The notes: generated by a model not told the origin, from the sequence alone. A stretch of 64,000 nucleotides of DNA from Lingula anatina (GCF_001039355.2 NW_019775469.1:189950-253949); one strand, 5' to 3'; positions 34,048 to 47,439 are shown, counted from the first letter of the stretch. Translations and numbers: made by a program.

Positions 34048-34676
34048 AATCCAATCATTTCATTACAAAGAATCATTTTTTCAGATCTCATCGCGAAAGG
34101 TTTAAAAACACAGTATGGTATTATGGTATGATATTACTGGTATGGTATTATATGGCATGATAAAGTACATATCCTGTGGATATGCTGTCCTGGGTATTTT
34201 TTTCTGATTATCTCCTCACAGGTCCAGCAACAGCATATCATCCGAACGTAACAGAGCAGGAGGTGCTGAAGCATATCTTTGAGGACAAAGCATACGACAA
34301 AAATATCCGTTTTCATAACAAAACGGCTACTAATGTTACCATTGGATTAAGTCAGATATCTCTGGACAATGTAGTAAGTGATCTTGATTTTTTTTAATTT
34401 TAATTTTATTTTATTTTATTTATTTATTTCCTCTTCGGTTTGTTGAAAGGTTTGTGCATGTTGACCATTTGCCCACAGAAAATGACTACATTCAGCACAG
34501 TTGTATATTTTTTTATATTTATATCTTTACCTATTTCTTTTCTACTATAAAATCACACCATTTTGTTAAAAGTAGAAATCAAAACTGTTTATACTTTTTT
34601 ATTCAGTCATGACGATGATGTGATGTGCTTGCCAACAATTTTTGTATTCATCTTTGCACAAGAAGCCTAAAAAGCA

Positions 34677-34734
<58 letters not shown>

Positions 34735-37700
34735 GATATTCTAGAGCGTGCTTTTTCTATAAGGTTTGATGCAGTTTACTGTATGTGTATAGAATTGGAA
34801 TTCAAATCTAATAAAAAAACTTCCATATCTGTGTCCATATCTGTGATGTACAATATGTGTGTCCACGTGTTTGCATATTTTTTACGATTACAGGATATTG
34901 TTGGCGGGAAGATAACTATCCGTGCTTTTCTTAGGCTGGTAAGTCACTTTCGAACAAAAAAAAAAAAAAAAAAAACGCTCAACAACGGTTTCCCTACTTC
35001 TGCATCTATCTTTGCCCAATGCAATTCTCAATGAGACCTTTAAAAAAAACATGTCAAGGGCAACTAAATCGGGAATTGTAGTTTCTCTAATATTACCCGC
35101 GCCGCGCCTGTAAGACCGATTTCAGGTCTACGCACATCGGACCTCATTTTAATTTAGGATGGGCCATTTCTTTCCTTCGTACATTAAAAACGCCATAAAT
35201 TCTTTTTAAACATGTAATGATCCGCAATATGACACAGACATTCCGCATCTCTTCAAATTCTACAGAGAATAGTTCCACGTGTAATTAAGGATGTATTGTA
35301 ATTAATCTGTACTTGTAATTAATGATAAGGGGCGGGATTCTTGCTATAATGAGGCAGGGGCGATTGAGGCCATCTTCTGGGTCTTCTCGATTTTCAAGTT
35401 TACATTGATGGGTATCTTATTTTTTCTGTCGGAAGACGGTAAAAAATGGAGAATGGATCAACAAAGATAATTTGGAAGACTGTCAGAAAATAAATCTGGA
35501 TCCGCCCCTTGAAGGGAATGCTTTGAATTTTCACGAAGTAACACTATCAACAGATGCTTAAATATTCGCACAAATACACCATGCTACGATTACACCATGC
35601 AAGCAAATGATTGACGGTTAGGAATTTTATTGATAACTGTTATATGGAAATCTCTGCTGTCATTTTTTGCAGGGGTGGAAAGACGAACGCTTGGCTTGGA
35701 ATCCTGCTGAAAACCAGGGTCTGTCCAAGATAACGCTAGATAGAGACCAAGTATGGATGCCGGATATTTCTGTGTACAAGTAAGACTTATATAAATTAGA
35801 TACAGTTTTGATGTTTAAAATCTTATTACTTTTCATTTAAAAAACTTCCTGGATTAATGACTGAAAAATTTGTCTTGTCTCTTTGAATTATTTTTTATTA
35901 CACCCAGCATACAAAGCATTATGTACATGAAGGGAAGAAGTAAGAAATGTAAATCACCGTCCATTTTGATCAAAACAGATGTAAAAAGGTTCTTTTGGGT
36001 ATTTTTTAGTTTAGAAATCCGTTAAATAATACTTGCTGTAAACTACGAATATTGTCGATGAAGTCATAAAATGATTCTATATTATTTGTATGTTTAATCT
36101 ATTTAATTAATTTATCTATCCATTTCGCTGAAATCCGTCCCACAAACGACCTCTTATGTTATTTTTATTCTGATAATTTAAGAATATATGTTTGAGATCG
36201 ATACTTGAGGGCAGGGGGCGAATTGTTTGACCAAGTACTTTTTAAAAAGGATTGTGTCAATTTTGGAATGTCATCTCGGAATAACATTCTGAACTCCGCG
36301 TAACAGACGAAACGAGGGTGGAACTATGTAAATGGATGAGTCAAGAAAACAAATAGGCCCACATTTTTGTCGGTCTTGGTATCGTATTCCGTATTTTCTT
36401 TGCTCTCTAAGTGTAATTTAATTCCGCTTTAAAAAATATAATGTAAATAGCGGCTCAACGAATATAAGTCGTTTTCAGCGGGACGAAACCCCAATTTTGC
36501 AATCCTGACACAGGAGACAATAAAAAACATTTCAGTGTACTGCAGGTATCATGATTTTTTTCTCTGTCGGTTCATCTGTCACGGCTAGTTACAGCAGATC
36601 ATTCTGCTGGACCACCTCAACCTTAGACGGGGCACATTGACCGAATTTCCTCATTTCAGTCACGTTGCTGGTGAGTCAGCTGCTGAAGAGGGACCCTCCT
36701 TGCCTGTTTTGAAAATATTAGCCTATGCTGATGGAAGTGTCATGTACATTCCCTCTCACTCTTATACTGTATACTGCGACCTGGATCCCAGCAAATCAGC
36801 AACCTACTCGAATCGTAATTGCGAAATTAAGTTTGGATCCTGGGCTCACGACGGGTTTCAGGTAGGTTCATGACGGGGTTAAAGCGGGTTCACGACGAGT
36901 TTCAGGTAGGTTAATGACCAGGTTAACTTGAGTTCTCGAGGGGTTTCAACTAATACCTCAAGAACCCTAAAGAATGTATGTACCCAAGAAGTAATGGGGC
37001 CGTCCTTTAAATATTTTATTTGGAAATATATCGATATAATCATACTATGAGTTACCAGTATTCGATTGCTTTAAAAGCTGAACGTAAGTCTGATATGTGC
37101 CGCCTGAAATATTTAGATTTAAGCTGACCTAATTCTTAAAGCTCTGGCCCATTTTCCAAGGTCAGATGGGAAATTATAATTGTGCTGTTAAATGTGCATT
37201 GAAGCTCTCGCACAGAATAACAGCAGATGTTCTCTTTTTATCAACAAAGAAACATACGTTTTTGCCCTAAGCAAATATTTATTGCAAATTGCCTTTTATC
37301 AATTTCGCGTTGGATGCCTCTACTCGGAATTATCCTTTTGGCATGCTTTAATTGCCTTGCTCGTGGTGCATACACGGTAGGCGACTATGCCTCTCTGGCC
37401 TACAATGTAGTTACGTAGATATTTACTGAATTGCAGATCAACGTTCTGGTCAGTCCATATTCCAATTCCATGTCTGATCTAGTGCAGAACAAGGTATGGG
37501 AACTTATATCTGTAAAATCAAGGAGAGAAAATAAGGTTTACGAATGCTGCCCTGAGCCCTACCCGAATATCATTTTCAACATTGAATTTCGATTGAGAAT
37601 GGGTAAGTTGGTACTCTTTGTTTTATTCTTACATGTACTAGATACCAGATGGAGCAGAACTGTCAAACCCAATCGATACCTGAAGGGTTAATATTCTTTG

Positions 37701-40700
37701 GGCTGATAACCATATTAGTCATATTATTATATTAGTCGATTGGAACTGTTGACCGCGTATATTTGAATTAAACTTTTTTACAACAGTATAATGTACATAT
37801 TGAGAAAGTGTTTTCTACTCATTAAGCGTTGATCTACACAACTATACTGGTTGAGCTTCATATTCTACCAGATCATAACTTCTTTCTTAAATTTCATTAA
37901 TGTAATATAAGGAATCCGTTATATTACATTAGTGTACATTCCAGTGCACCTAACAGTTACACTGTATGCATGCCGATTTATACTGGTTAATATATACTAA
38001 TCGACGATAAAATTATAAAATATTGCTTATATTACATTTCATTTCAGATAAACGTCTGGGTGTAGAAGTTTCAAATGAGCGTAGATTATATCATTACTTG
38101 GTGGATGATTACGTTCCTGATGTAATGCCCGTGCCAAAACTAAGAAGGAACACGTCGTACGATTACAATGACCCAATGATTACGGTGGGAATGTATGTAG
38201 GAGTCCTTCGAGTTACTGGTGTTGTGAGTATGCATGATTATAAATAAATTAAAAGTAAAAAAGTGAACTATCGGCGACCAATATTAGGTAAATAAACAGA
38301 AACTAAACTTTGGCCACTTAGGATAGTCTTTTTTAAAATTAAACACCAAATATCAATTTCTATTCGCAGTTTTCAAACATTCATGATATCAGCCTTTGCT
38401 TATATGGATCTTTTTCAATAATAATAATAATAATAATGCGTTCGTGAGTTGTCGTGAGGATGTTCTCTTCGGCGTTTTATCTGCATGTGTATTCTTTATT
38501 GTTGCCGATCAATAGTAAATGCTAAGAATAAATTATATTTCAACTTTAATTTGAAGTTACTTTCAATTTGTCTTCGTTTTTTTTTCAATTGAGTATTCGG
38601 AACTATTTGTCAGTCTTATGTTTCTTTCTTTTTTGCAGGATTTTAAAACTCACACCATGGTCTCCACTTTCCTCATGCTGAAGGTACCTAAGTTCTGCTC
38701 TCAGATAAAAAAAAAACAGAATTAGCAAAAGTTCATTCATTCGATGGAATTAAATATTGCACGGGACAGTTGATAAATGAATCTTTGTAAAGGCTAGATA
38801 CGTTTTGAATAAACTTAAAACGGGTAGCTTTTTATTCAATGTTTTCATCTATGTTCTGTGCGTAATAAAAATAAAAATTCTCTTTTATTTATATCTGTAT
38901 TTCCAATCATTTTTAAGCGTTGGGTGGATGAGGAGCTTGCATGGGACCCTGCTCATTTTGGAGGGATTAATAAGACTGAAGTTCCCAGTGAAAGGGTTTG
39001 GAAACCAGCATTTATGATTGCCAATAGGTACTTACTTTGATTAAAATATTATTTTTTGAAACATTAAAGTTGTTTAAGTGATTACTTTGAAACTCCGTTG
39101 CAGCTTTGACACTATTGCAGTTTTGTTTCAGTTAACATATTTTAATAAAGATAAAGGAAGTGAACGCATTTCGATTGGATTTTTTTTCGTGCTGAGAAGA
39201 CTTAGAAAATATTTGGTTGCAGAAATTGTTCCAACTCTCCTAATATTGTTAAAATAAAAGGTTTCTGACATCACACTGTGCAAAATGCCCCGAGTTGATA
39301 TCATCTAACAAATCCAGTTATCACTAAAATAACATTTTATCAATATAAAATTAGTCGTAATTAATCATTTTTTAAAGATTAAAGCATTTTGCTTGTTTTA
39401 AAAGGTTCTGCATTACACTCTGCTTTTTCATCATTCTAGAGCTGAAGAATGGTACGACATGAATAACGAAATGCATGTGCAGTCGAATGGCCAGGTCCGA
39501 TGGGGAATCAGCTACACGATGAGGACATTCTGCACGTTGGACGTGTACCGTTTCCCGTATGATAGTCATACATGTTTTCTTTGGATTATATCCTACAGAC
39601 AAGACGCTTCAAAGGTAGGCCAGCAATACTAATTTGAACTTTTTAAACTTGACTTTTAGATATACAAACTTTTTTGTCTAAAGAAAAAATGTTAAGATGA
39701 CCGTCTACTATCATCTTTGTTGTAAATGAGACTTAGGTATTTCATTTATGACCTATATACAGACTCTTAGGGGAGGGTGCTGACTTTTCAAAACAAAGTA
39801 AGCTAAGGTGACAAGGAAAATTCTCCGTAACCCACCCCACCGCCTACATACTACGCTTGTGACTAATGTGATTGGACATACATTTGCCTAAGTCCCAATT
39901 TTCCATAGCTTCGTCATTGTTCCTTGTGCAAGATGACAATATCTATCTACAGTAAGAACCAAGCTGTAAAAAGCAAAACTACTGTTGCACCTCTCTTTTA
40001 CATCTGCATTGGCAAGTGTTTCCTATTTCAGAGAAATATTTTTGACGAATATACTTAGTATCTCTTACAAATTCCGAGGACCTCTTACAAAGTCCCAAAT
40101 TCAAAAATTTCCTAAAATATTCCATTTACATACTACATATTCTGTGAACGTTTAAACGTATTCTTTCATAACTGATTACATGTTCTCTATAGAAAGGGGA
40201 GGGGGGCAGATACTCCGGGACAGAATATAGTATGCTTCCATTATAAAACAAGTCAATTTCTAAGCTGAATATGTATTTGTTAACAGCTCGGAATCAAGAT
40301 ATTAGGTGCATGGGGCGGTGGCAAGTCGCAGTTTCTACAGGAAGGCCTAGAATGGAACATAGACAGTGTCGAAGGAACGAAAGAAAATTGGAAACTACTG
40401 GGTGATGTGAAATATCCTGCAGCACAGATTGTCGTCAAGATAAGCAGAAGGTCCACTTACTACACGCACGTCTTCACTGCACCCTGTGTGCTTCTCGCTT
40501 TCCTGACTCCGGTGGTGTTCCTGCTGCCCACTAGTGCTCCAGAGAAAGTGACTTTGGGTTGGTTAATTTTTGACGGACAAAGAATACCTTGTTAAGTTTT
40601 TAGATGTTGCTGAAAATATTTCTGGTGCCATTCTTCTACCAAGCTGTAAACTGAAACTATTCTATTCATAGACCCATAAGTTTTTAAACTGTAACTTTAA

Positions 40701-42104
40701 AGGTGGGTATGAAGTTGGGCATAAAGTGAAGATTGAACAAATTAAATAAAAAGTCACGTGTGTTGTATCAGAGGAGTCATCTTTTCCAAAATAACCAAAT
40801 GTAAACATTCATTTTGTGACTCAGAATATAAAATGTTCCGTATCAGCACATCCTTGTCACCATTCTGCATATCAACTGTAGTATGCTGGCAACTGAATCG
40901 AATAAATGTCGACTTTCTTCATTGCCCCGTCTATCAGGTCTGCTTTGCTACGAAGTTGTCAGAAATTGTCAAAATGGAATCACGACAAATTTACCACAAT
41001 TAAAGCAAAACACTATGTGACGTTTTGTACAGTTGCTGCATAGCGATTATTGCGTATTGCATCTCATTCCAGGAATTGGCATTTTTGTGTCTCTCACTTT
41101 GCTTCTTGAGATTTTGGAAGACAATATGTTTGCGGCGTCCAGTGTTCCCATTATTGGTATGTTGACCTCAAAGGCCTATGGACATTGAAAACTGTCGATT
41201 GGACCTTCATTTATGCGAATTATATACAAATCGGAACCATGAATGAAATAACTATAAGCTTGTACATTGATAATTTAACTTAAACAATTATTCTTAAGGT
41301 TTTAAATTTAAACAAAATTTGATTACAGCTGTTTAACCTTATTTTCAAATTTTATTTTAGCTTTATATTACGTGGCCACGATGGTATTGACCGCCTTTTC
41401 AATTTTGATGTCCACAATTATTCTCAACGTGGTGGATAAGGGTAAAAAAGATAGGTTCATACCCAAAGTGCTTAGAGTTGTAAGTATATGCTGAATAAGT
41501 CCCATTTGCCCCATTTCTATAGGGCTGGCCTAAAGTAGAATCACGCATAAAAAAGACCTAAACGCCATTCCTGCTATCATTCATTGACCGTCTTTTCAAT
41601 TCTGGTGCCTACAATTATTCTCAACGTGGCGGATAAGGGTAAAAAATCGTTTAATACCCAAAGTGCTCAAAGTTGTAAATATGCTTAGAAGTCCCATTTG
41701 TCCCTACTCCCATAGGGCGGACTTTAACGTTAATGGTCTTATTAAGAATGTCGCATATGCTTTAATAAGTAGAAATGACTTTCTCTTATAAGACCGAAAA
41801 TACCGTTCTTAATGCTATTTCTTTCATCATTCATTCCCAGATCTTTCTTAACGTGCTGGGCAGAATCCTTCGTGTTACCCCATCATCGACACGGGATCGC
41901 GAGATGGTAACCTTTAACGAGCTGGAAAACCATGGCGACGGTTTAGACGGAAGTGACGTCAAAGATGATCACGTGCACATAACCCATGGCGGGCCTTCCA
42001 TGAATGAGTGGTTCACTTTGGCTGCCGTTATTGACCGTCTGTTTTTCCTGACATTTCTGGTAGTGGCCACAATATGTAGCATTGCAATGTTTGCCTCTGG
42101 ATAA
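32570..42104 (+). CDS. Cys-loop (nicotinic-type) receptor subunit with two tandem ligand-binding domains, copy B
   Basis: Fourteen exons with the same lengths and phases as copy A: 32570-32621, 34222-34373, 34894-34938, 35673-35779, 36660-36861, 37437-37602, 38048-38223, 38639-38683, 38918-39027, 39440-39614, 40287-40557, 41073-41156, 41361-41479 and 41841-42104. Also 655 residues, intact. By hand count it differs from copy A at about 43 residues: about 26 in signal peptide plus domain 1, 14 in domain 2 and 3 in the channel part. The residue just before the vicinal Cys pair is Glu (YECCPEPYPNI) instead of Ala. Domain 1 again has the 14-residue Cys-loop, and domain 2 keeps FPYD and lacks the Cys pair. 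M2 is the same as in copy A. The divergence pattern suggests the same gating machinery with altered ligand response. Function is inferred from family. Confidence 0.92.
34683..34732. repeat. (TA)n microsatellite in receptor copy B intron 2
   Basis: About 25 TA units just upstream of exon 3 of copy B, absent at the same place in copy A. Copy A has a separate (TA)n array at about 25398-25432 in intron 9. Confidence 0.95.
35327..35510. mobile_element. Inverted-repeat insertion in copy B intron 3
   Basis: It begins AAGGGGCGG and ends CCGCCCCTT with a GGATCCAG-type inner end (TCTGGATCCGCCCC). It has no counterpart in copy A. The end resembles the GGGGCGGATCCAG terminus of the element at 53306. A non-autonomous DNA transposon is inferred; exact edges are uncertain by a few tens of bases. 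Confidence 0.55.
41583..41678 (+). pseudogene. Decayed duplicate of receptor exon 13, copy B
   Basis: Counterpart of the relic at 27954. It shows the ATTGACCG start, the GATAAGGGTAAAAAA word and the GTGCTCAAAGTTG end, with a small deletion after the Lys run that breaks the frame. It has no usable acceptor. Confidence 0.85.
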
Positions 42105-44787
42105 GAATATGGCCCTGAACGGTTCCAGAACGGTTGATATGTATAACGGTTAATTAAAGGTACATCCCATGGATTTGAAAATCCCCCAAATGCTTATTTT
42201 TGCCATCCACAGCTTTTTAAAAAACATTACATACCCCTGAAATGATTAAGCCTTTAAATATTATTTTTCTGGAGCGTACCTGATGTTGATATTTCCATTG
42301 GAATTAATATGAAGATGGTCGCTGACTGGCCAGTCATTTTAAGTTAAAACCAATCTTTATTTTTGAGGGATAGATAAATAATCCGCGGGTACAGGAAAAT
42401 CGCTTATTTTTCAGGGAAAATCCATTTTGGCGGGTAAATCATATGTAATGGACCTTTAAGTGTCACATAGACATGATGTTTTGAGTCTGACTGATACGCA
42501 GACTCATTAAAAAAAGAAAAACCATTTGAAGTATTAGTTTTGACTTATACATGTCGGGCAATAACAGTTGCTACGTATCATATGTGTCAAAAGCTTTTTA
42601 TGAACCACGTGCAGTGCAGATCATTATGCAACGCTATTATACCGAGGCTAGTAAAACTAAGGCTTGCTACAGGTGTTACAGCTACTAGAGGTACTAGAGG
42701 TAGGCCTACATATTTTCAAGCATTAGGGAATCTCGTGCAGCAATGGACGCCATGGATAGACATACATGTCCTCTCCTTCAAAGACAAAATTTAGTGCATG
42801 GTTATTTCTGTAAAGCACTTTTATTTTTCAGTTTTATACTTTTATTATTTTTTTACAATTGCTCACACACCTGCAGCGTCTACGCAGTTCTACATATTAA
42901 AAATATGATATTGAATAATATATCTTTTTTCTCGAGATAAATTGGCCATCTTCGTATTCAATATTCATTAAAAGATAAAGCATATGGTCTTATTATGCAG
43001 TTTTTTTTTTTTTGTTAACAAACAACTATGTGTATTTCATTAGGAATGTGAACTTATTTAGTTTTTTTAAAACTTCAATTATCCATGCCTTTTATCGTTT
43101 TGTACATCTGTCCCAGCTTCTATCGTCGTAACTTTTTTCCTATACAATATTCGGTTATAAAGCAAGGTATTATTACACAATGTTTATTTTACGGAAAAAA
43201 AAGTGATTGTCCCATTATTGTAAAAATATGTGCAGATTGACAGTTCTTTTGTGAAAACCCCACTTCTTATCCCCATCATGGCTGCAAACTTAGTATTTTT
43301 GAGATGTGAAATATAATTACGATTTGAATTAGATAATAACAACATAATAAGTACAGTAATTCCGTCAAAACAACAGCTGAGATGAGTCTTATTCGCATTC
43401 CATTAATAAGTAACCTTCACAAAAGGATAGACGCTGTGTAAATAAGCTTGAACTTAGCAGTTGTGTTGAATAAACTTTTATAGTACGTGTTTAATACAAC
43501 CAGAAAAATCTTTCGCTGCATTGTATAACATGCTGTTTAAGCTTTGCCATAGAATGTAGGATAGTTTATAGCGAATGGTGCTGCGTATGGAAGACCAACA
43601 ACATAGCTAAGAATTCGCAACGCTGTCACAGCTTATGGAAATTAGTTCATTTTATTTCTTATTTTGAGTAAATAAACTTTTTTCACGTCTGTCATAAACA
43701 ATACAAAGAAAATGGAGTTGAGGGTATTGTTACTGGCACCTTTCTCTCTCACTTTCTCTCTCTCCCTCTCTTTATTTATTATTATTATTATTATTTTTTT
43801 TTTTTTTTACTTCACCGGTTTCTAAAGTAGACTCTTTGGAAATTTGTTCCTCTTTGGTTCCCCTAAAATAGAAAAACGCGTAAAAACCAGCGGTCTTTTC
43901 CAAGGTATAGGTTTAATATGTACGCCAAAGGTCTTAATTGGTATTAGCACATAGAAAAACAAACCGTGGACGTTTTAAATAGTGAATTTTGGCTCGACCA
44001 AATATATGTTTTTGTCCCATCACTTCCTTGACAAACCCGAGGGAGTATTGTGCTAGATTAAATTTCCTTTTCCGCGTGGGTGATAGCGACCTGAATAAAC
44101 AATCTGAGTTTACTTGGTAAGCGAGTTTGTTTCGGAAACCTATTCAGTAACACAATGGACACAAAATGAAACGTATGCATTGCCTATCGCTTCCTTAAAA
44201 ACGACAAAAATGTTCGCATTTTACCCAAACTTAATGAAGCATTATAAGTACAGATAAAATATATCACATATAATCATGTTTATAAGAAAGAGAAAGCTGA
44301 AGCTTAGAATATTTAAGGCAATTTTTTCATTTTAGCATATTAGCATTAAAAACACAAAAGTAAACGTAGTAAGTGACACCGGTGGTCTACTCGACACGAA
44401 AATTGGGGGTTTGTTTTCGTATTCTTCATACGGATTTTGTATCACATTAATTGACAATCCCATTGCTCCATTCGCAAGAATTTTTACTGCGGATTCTTCT
44501 GAACCAATGGTGGTATCAACATTGTGAAAAGAGTGGCAGTACATGTGCGTATAAAACTGACAATAGCTAAGCTAATTATGTCGTCTTTTTCGCCAAACGT
44601 GTGATGACTAAGACATTTTTTCATCTTATAAAAGTAATTTTATAAACTTTGAAACTATGAAGTCATCAAAAAGAAAAAATAGAAAGAAAATTGAATTTTG
44701 ATAATGACATAATTGCTGACTCTTTCTGCTTTAAGGACGACATGACTTACGTCTTTAAAACTTATAAAGGATATTTTATCATTTCAG
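42105..44787. other. 3' flank of receptor copy B and 5' flank of the 740-aa gene
   Basis: It matches 28453-30997 for most of its length, then 32180-32303 at its end. A (CT)n/(ATT)n run lies near 43745-43805. A polypyrimidine tract and acceptor (TTATCATTTCAG) end at 44787, 16 bp before the next start codon, so the downstream gene probably has a 5' UTR intron. Confidence 0.6.
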
Positions 44788-44803
44788 AGAATCAGGTTTT
44801 TCA

Positions 44804-47026
44804 ATGCATCAATTAAGACTATGGATGATTGTATTTTTATTTTACCTGCTTCTTTTTGACCCCAAATGTCTCCTCGCACACACTGTGGGAGATAACCAAA
44901 GCAGAAACGACTGTTTTGTGAGTCTTCTTCCAACGGATAATCTCAAAACGCATCATTACCTGTGGAAAAACTTACATTTGAAACCAGATGACCTCAAGCT
45001 CGGAATTGTACACTTCCGAGCACGTGTCATGAGTTACCATAGCAACGACTCAAATGTACATTTCATCAGTGGTTACCAGCATTTCGTATGGATTAGGAAC
45101 CGTTTCAAAGACGTTCTCAAGTACCCGCCAAACCACTTACTGGCCTCACTGCAAACATTCTACTACAGAATACATTATCTCGACCTAGATGTTGTCTGTA
45201 GAGGAAATTGCACTACTGCCAAGTATGTACTTTCACACGACATGGTCCATCGATTTGTTAAACACTATGACAATGGCACTGATACATCTATATGCCATTA
45301 CACAGACTCTTTGGGGGAAATTTCTCCGTTTATCCACTATCCAAGTATGGGTTATTATATTAAATTGTTCAAGGCTATGGTTAAGCACGAATCGTTTCAA
45401 TTTCCAATGTATGAATGTTACGACCAAAAGGGCCGAAGCACTGTTTATCTTTGGAGGCATTATCTATATGCATTTATCATGTCACTGGTGTTATGGAATT
45501 TTTCACCCTTACTACTGAGATATTTACCAAGCGAAACGGTTAAGGAGGTGGAAAATTGTGATGCAGTCACGACTGACGTGGAAACAATTGATGAAAATCC
45601 TCTTGATGTTATCCTTGCCAATAACAATAATTGTGACGACGAAAAGAAGTCAAAAGATCCCCAATTTCCGTCGGAAAAACTATGGATAAGGGCAGATATT
45701 GCTCCATATAATTTCCACTCAATACTATGCTATTTCTTATCTTTTCCTGGTCGAATTTTAAGATTGTGTTTCTTGGTTAGTATATGCATCATGGAAAGCC
45801 GTCTTCTCTCTGGTCAAGCTTACATTGTTTGGTTCCTTTGGCTCGTGATTGCTCTCACATTTCTCTTACCATTTTCAGTACAACAGTGTGTCGCAAGAAA
45901 TATTAAGGAAAATTTCCCAGTTACTAACAATATCGTTATAGGCTTTTGGGATATAAAACTCAACAATGTGTTGTTCCACTGCCCTGGCTCTCACGAAAGT
46001 ACTTTATTTGAAAAAATTGTCCGGATTGTACATTTTCGACTAAAATGTGGTCTCTCATTAAATATATGGACGTCGATTTTCAAATATTGCTTCAGATTCG
46101 ACAGGGGTTTTGTTAGGTACCAAGCAAGGCACGTATCGCCGAGTCAGTCTTTCCATAATTTTAAAAACTTCATTGTTTCCATACTGTTTCCTAAGTTGGT
46201 CTTTTTGCTGTTTCTTCCGAAGGTAATAATAAACACGGTACATTTTATCGCGTTATCCCTCTTTGGACTCCTTCAACTATCTCCAATGGCCATCACTATG
46301 TGGATTTTGTTGTCAGCTTCGTTTAAAGAATGCAGGCGGCTGTACGTGCAAAAGACAGTGAAAAGTCGCTGGCGAAAAGTGCGTCAAGTTGTTTGGTTTT
46401 TCGGAACATTTTATTTCTTTGTAGGAAATGTAATCGCACTTGTCATGTTGTCTTTCTTCGTGTTGTGTGTGTGTATGTTTTTCACAGACGTATTAACGAT
46501 GACCCTGGTTGGTTTGATATTACAGGCTAAAGTGAGTATGAAATATGCCACCATGATTGTGGGATTCCCCCTCCTTCTCGTGCACCAGTATTCTACAACC
46601 GTTCTCCATTACAAACGTCTCTCACAAGACATCATCGCCACATTAGAGAAATTTCAACTGGAGGAATATCTCCGTTTTGACCAGTATCGTATGGCATATT
46701 GCAGACGTGATCTGTTTGAATATATGACTGAAGTGTACCATCCTCTACGAGTTCGAATATTCTGGTCAATTTTAAAAGTACTGAGCTGTTTGGCGCTCTG
46801 GGGTCTCGCGCTTCGGACAATCAATGTTTTCTCACTGTACGCAGATACGGCCACGTTCACCATAGCTGTGACAGTGGTAGAAGTAATAGCACTTAAAGTT
46901 ATGAACAAAACCCTCTCATTGTTTGGGAGAACATATGAAAACAACGCTGACTTGAACATAAGGTTATCTTTGATGTACCAAGAGGTGCAGGATTATGAAC
47001 GAATTATGAAGTATTTGGATTTTTGA
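44804..47026 (+). CDS. Single-exon 740-aa multi-pass membrane protein, family not recognised
   Basis: A 740-codon open frame without introns, while every other gene here is cut into many exons. The N-terminus has a hydrophobic signal sequence (about residues 5-24). An extracellular region of about 190 residues follows with several Cys and N-x-T/S sites (for example NCTT and NGTD). A first membrane segment lies near 219-240 (YAFIMSLVLWNFSPLLL), then an acidic cytoplasmic stretch of about 60 residues. After that come roughly six to eight further hydrophobic segments, up to about residue 705. The C-terminus is charged. I do not recognise the family and assign no function. An acceptor 16 bp upstream of the ATG suggests a spliced 5' leader. 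It sits about 2.7 kb after receptor copy B on the same strand. Length, composition and the clean frame make it a real gene; a retrocopy or a lineage-specific intronless family are both possible. Confidence 0.85.
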   Translation: MHQLRLWMIVFLFYLLLFDPKCLLAHTVGDNQSRNDCFVSLLPTDNLKTHHYLWKNLHLKPDDLKLGIVHFRARVMSYHSNDSNVHFISGYQHFVWIRNRFKDVLKYPPNHLLASLQTFYYRIHYLDLDVVCRGNCTTAKYVLSHDMVHRFVKHYDNGTDTSICHYTDSLGEISPFIHYPSMGYYIKLFKAMVKHESFQFPMYECYDQKGRSTVYLWRHYLYAFIMSLVLWNFSPLLLRYLPSETVKEVENCDAVTTDVETIDENPLDVILANNNNCDDEKKSKDPQFPSEKLWIRADIAPYNFHSILCYFLSFPGRILRLCFLVSICIMESRLLSGQAYIVWFLWLVIALTFLLPFSVQQCVARNIKENFPVTNNIVIGFWDIKLNNVLFHCPGSHESTLFEKIVRIVHFRLKCGLSLNIWTSIFKYCFRFDRGFVRYQARHVSPSQSFHNFKNFIVSILFPKLVFLLFLPKVIINTVHFIALSLFGLLQLSPMAITMWILLSASFKECRRLYVQKTVKSRWRKVRQVVWFFGTFYFFVGNVIALVMLSFFVLCVCMFFTDVLTMTLVGLILQAKVSMKYATMIVGFPLLLVHQYSTTVLHYKRLSQDIIATLEKFQLEEYLRFDQYRMAYCRRDLFEYMTEVYHPLRVRIFWSILKVLSCLALWGLALRTINVFSLYADTATFTIAVTVVEVIALKVMNKTLSLFGRTYENNADLNIRLSLMYQEVQDYERIMKYLDF

Positions 47027-47439
47027 TGAAAAGTATATTTCAAAGTCATTACGCCTGCTATAAACGAACTACAATCATCAGGACTGTTCTTAAAAAGTAC
47101 AATTTTGCTACTTACAAACGGAATGTTTCTTTTATGAATGCTATCATAGCTTTAAAATTTTTTTAAATCTTTTTTCATTTAAATAATACTTTGTTTAATT
47201 TACATGTCTCATTGAGCTTTAAAAATATTACTTTTACATGCATATTAATTTTTAATTCATCTTTATACTTATAGATTTTATATGTAAACAGCCCTGAGAC
47301 GAATATGCAGCGCGGTATAAAGAAAAAATATATTATTGTTATTATAATAATTATTAAACCTGTAAATAAAAACGTACTTTTTTATACAAATTAAGATTTT
47401 TGATTGTCTTCATAACATTGAATAGCACTTGCTAGGCAT
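47027..47439 (+). other. 3' UTR of the 740-aa gene
   Basis: AT-rich non-coding sequence. Near 47294-47326 the words CCTGAGACGAATATG and GCGCGGTATAAA resemble the 3' tail shared by many marine-invertebrate short retroelements; I hold this weakly. AATAAA occurs near 47366. Confidence 0.45.

Larger units (their letters stand above)
32304..44769. repeat. Tandem duplication, right unit (12.5 kb)
   Basis: It starts with AACAAAGACAGATGG, matching 18887 onward, directly after AACTTATAAAG, which matches 44759-44769. It ends at that same flank before the 740-aa gene. Exon lengths of the enclosed receptor gene are identical to copy A; introns have drifted by insertions and deletions. Confidence 0.85.

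Noticed and set aside
44332-44544. Minus-strand 70-aa open frame after receptor copy B
   Set aside because: The matching stretch in copy A (30720-30910) does not keep the frame, and there is no family resemblance.
46632-46959. Antisense open frames inside the 740-aa gene
   Set aside because: They are shadows of a long real frame, with no start context or independent signal.
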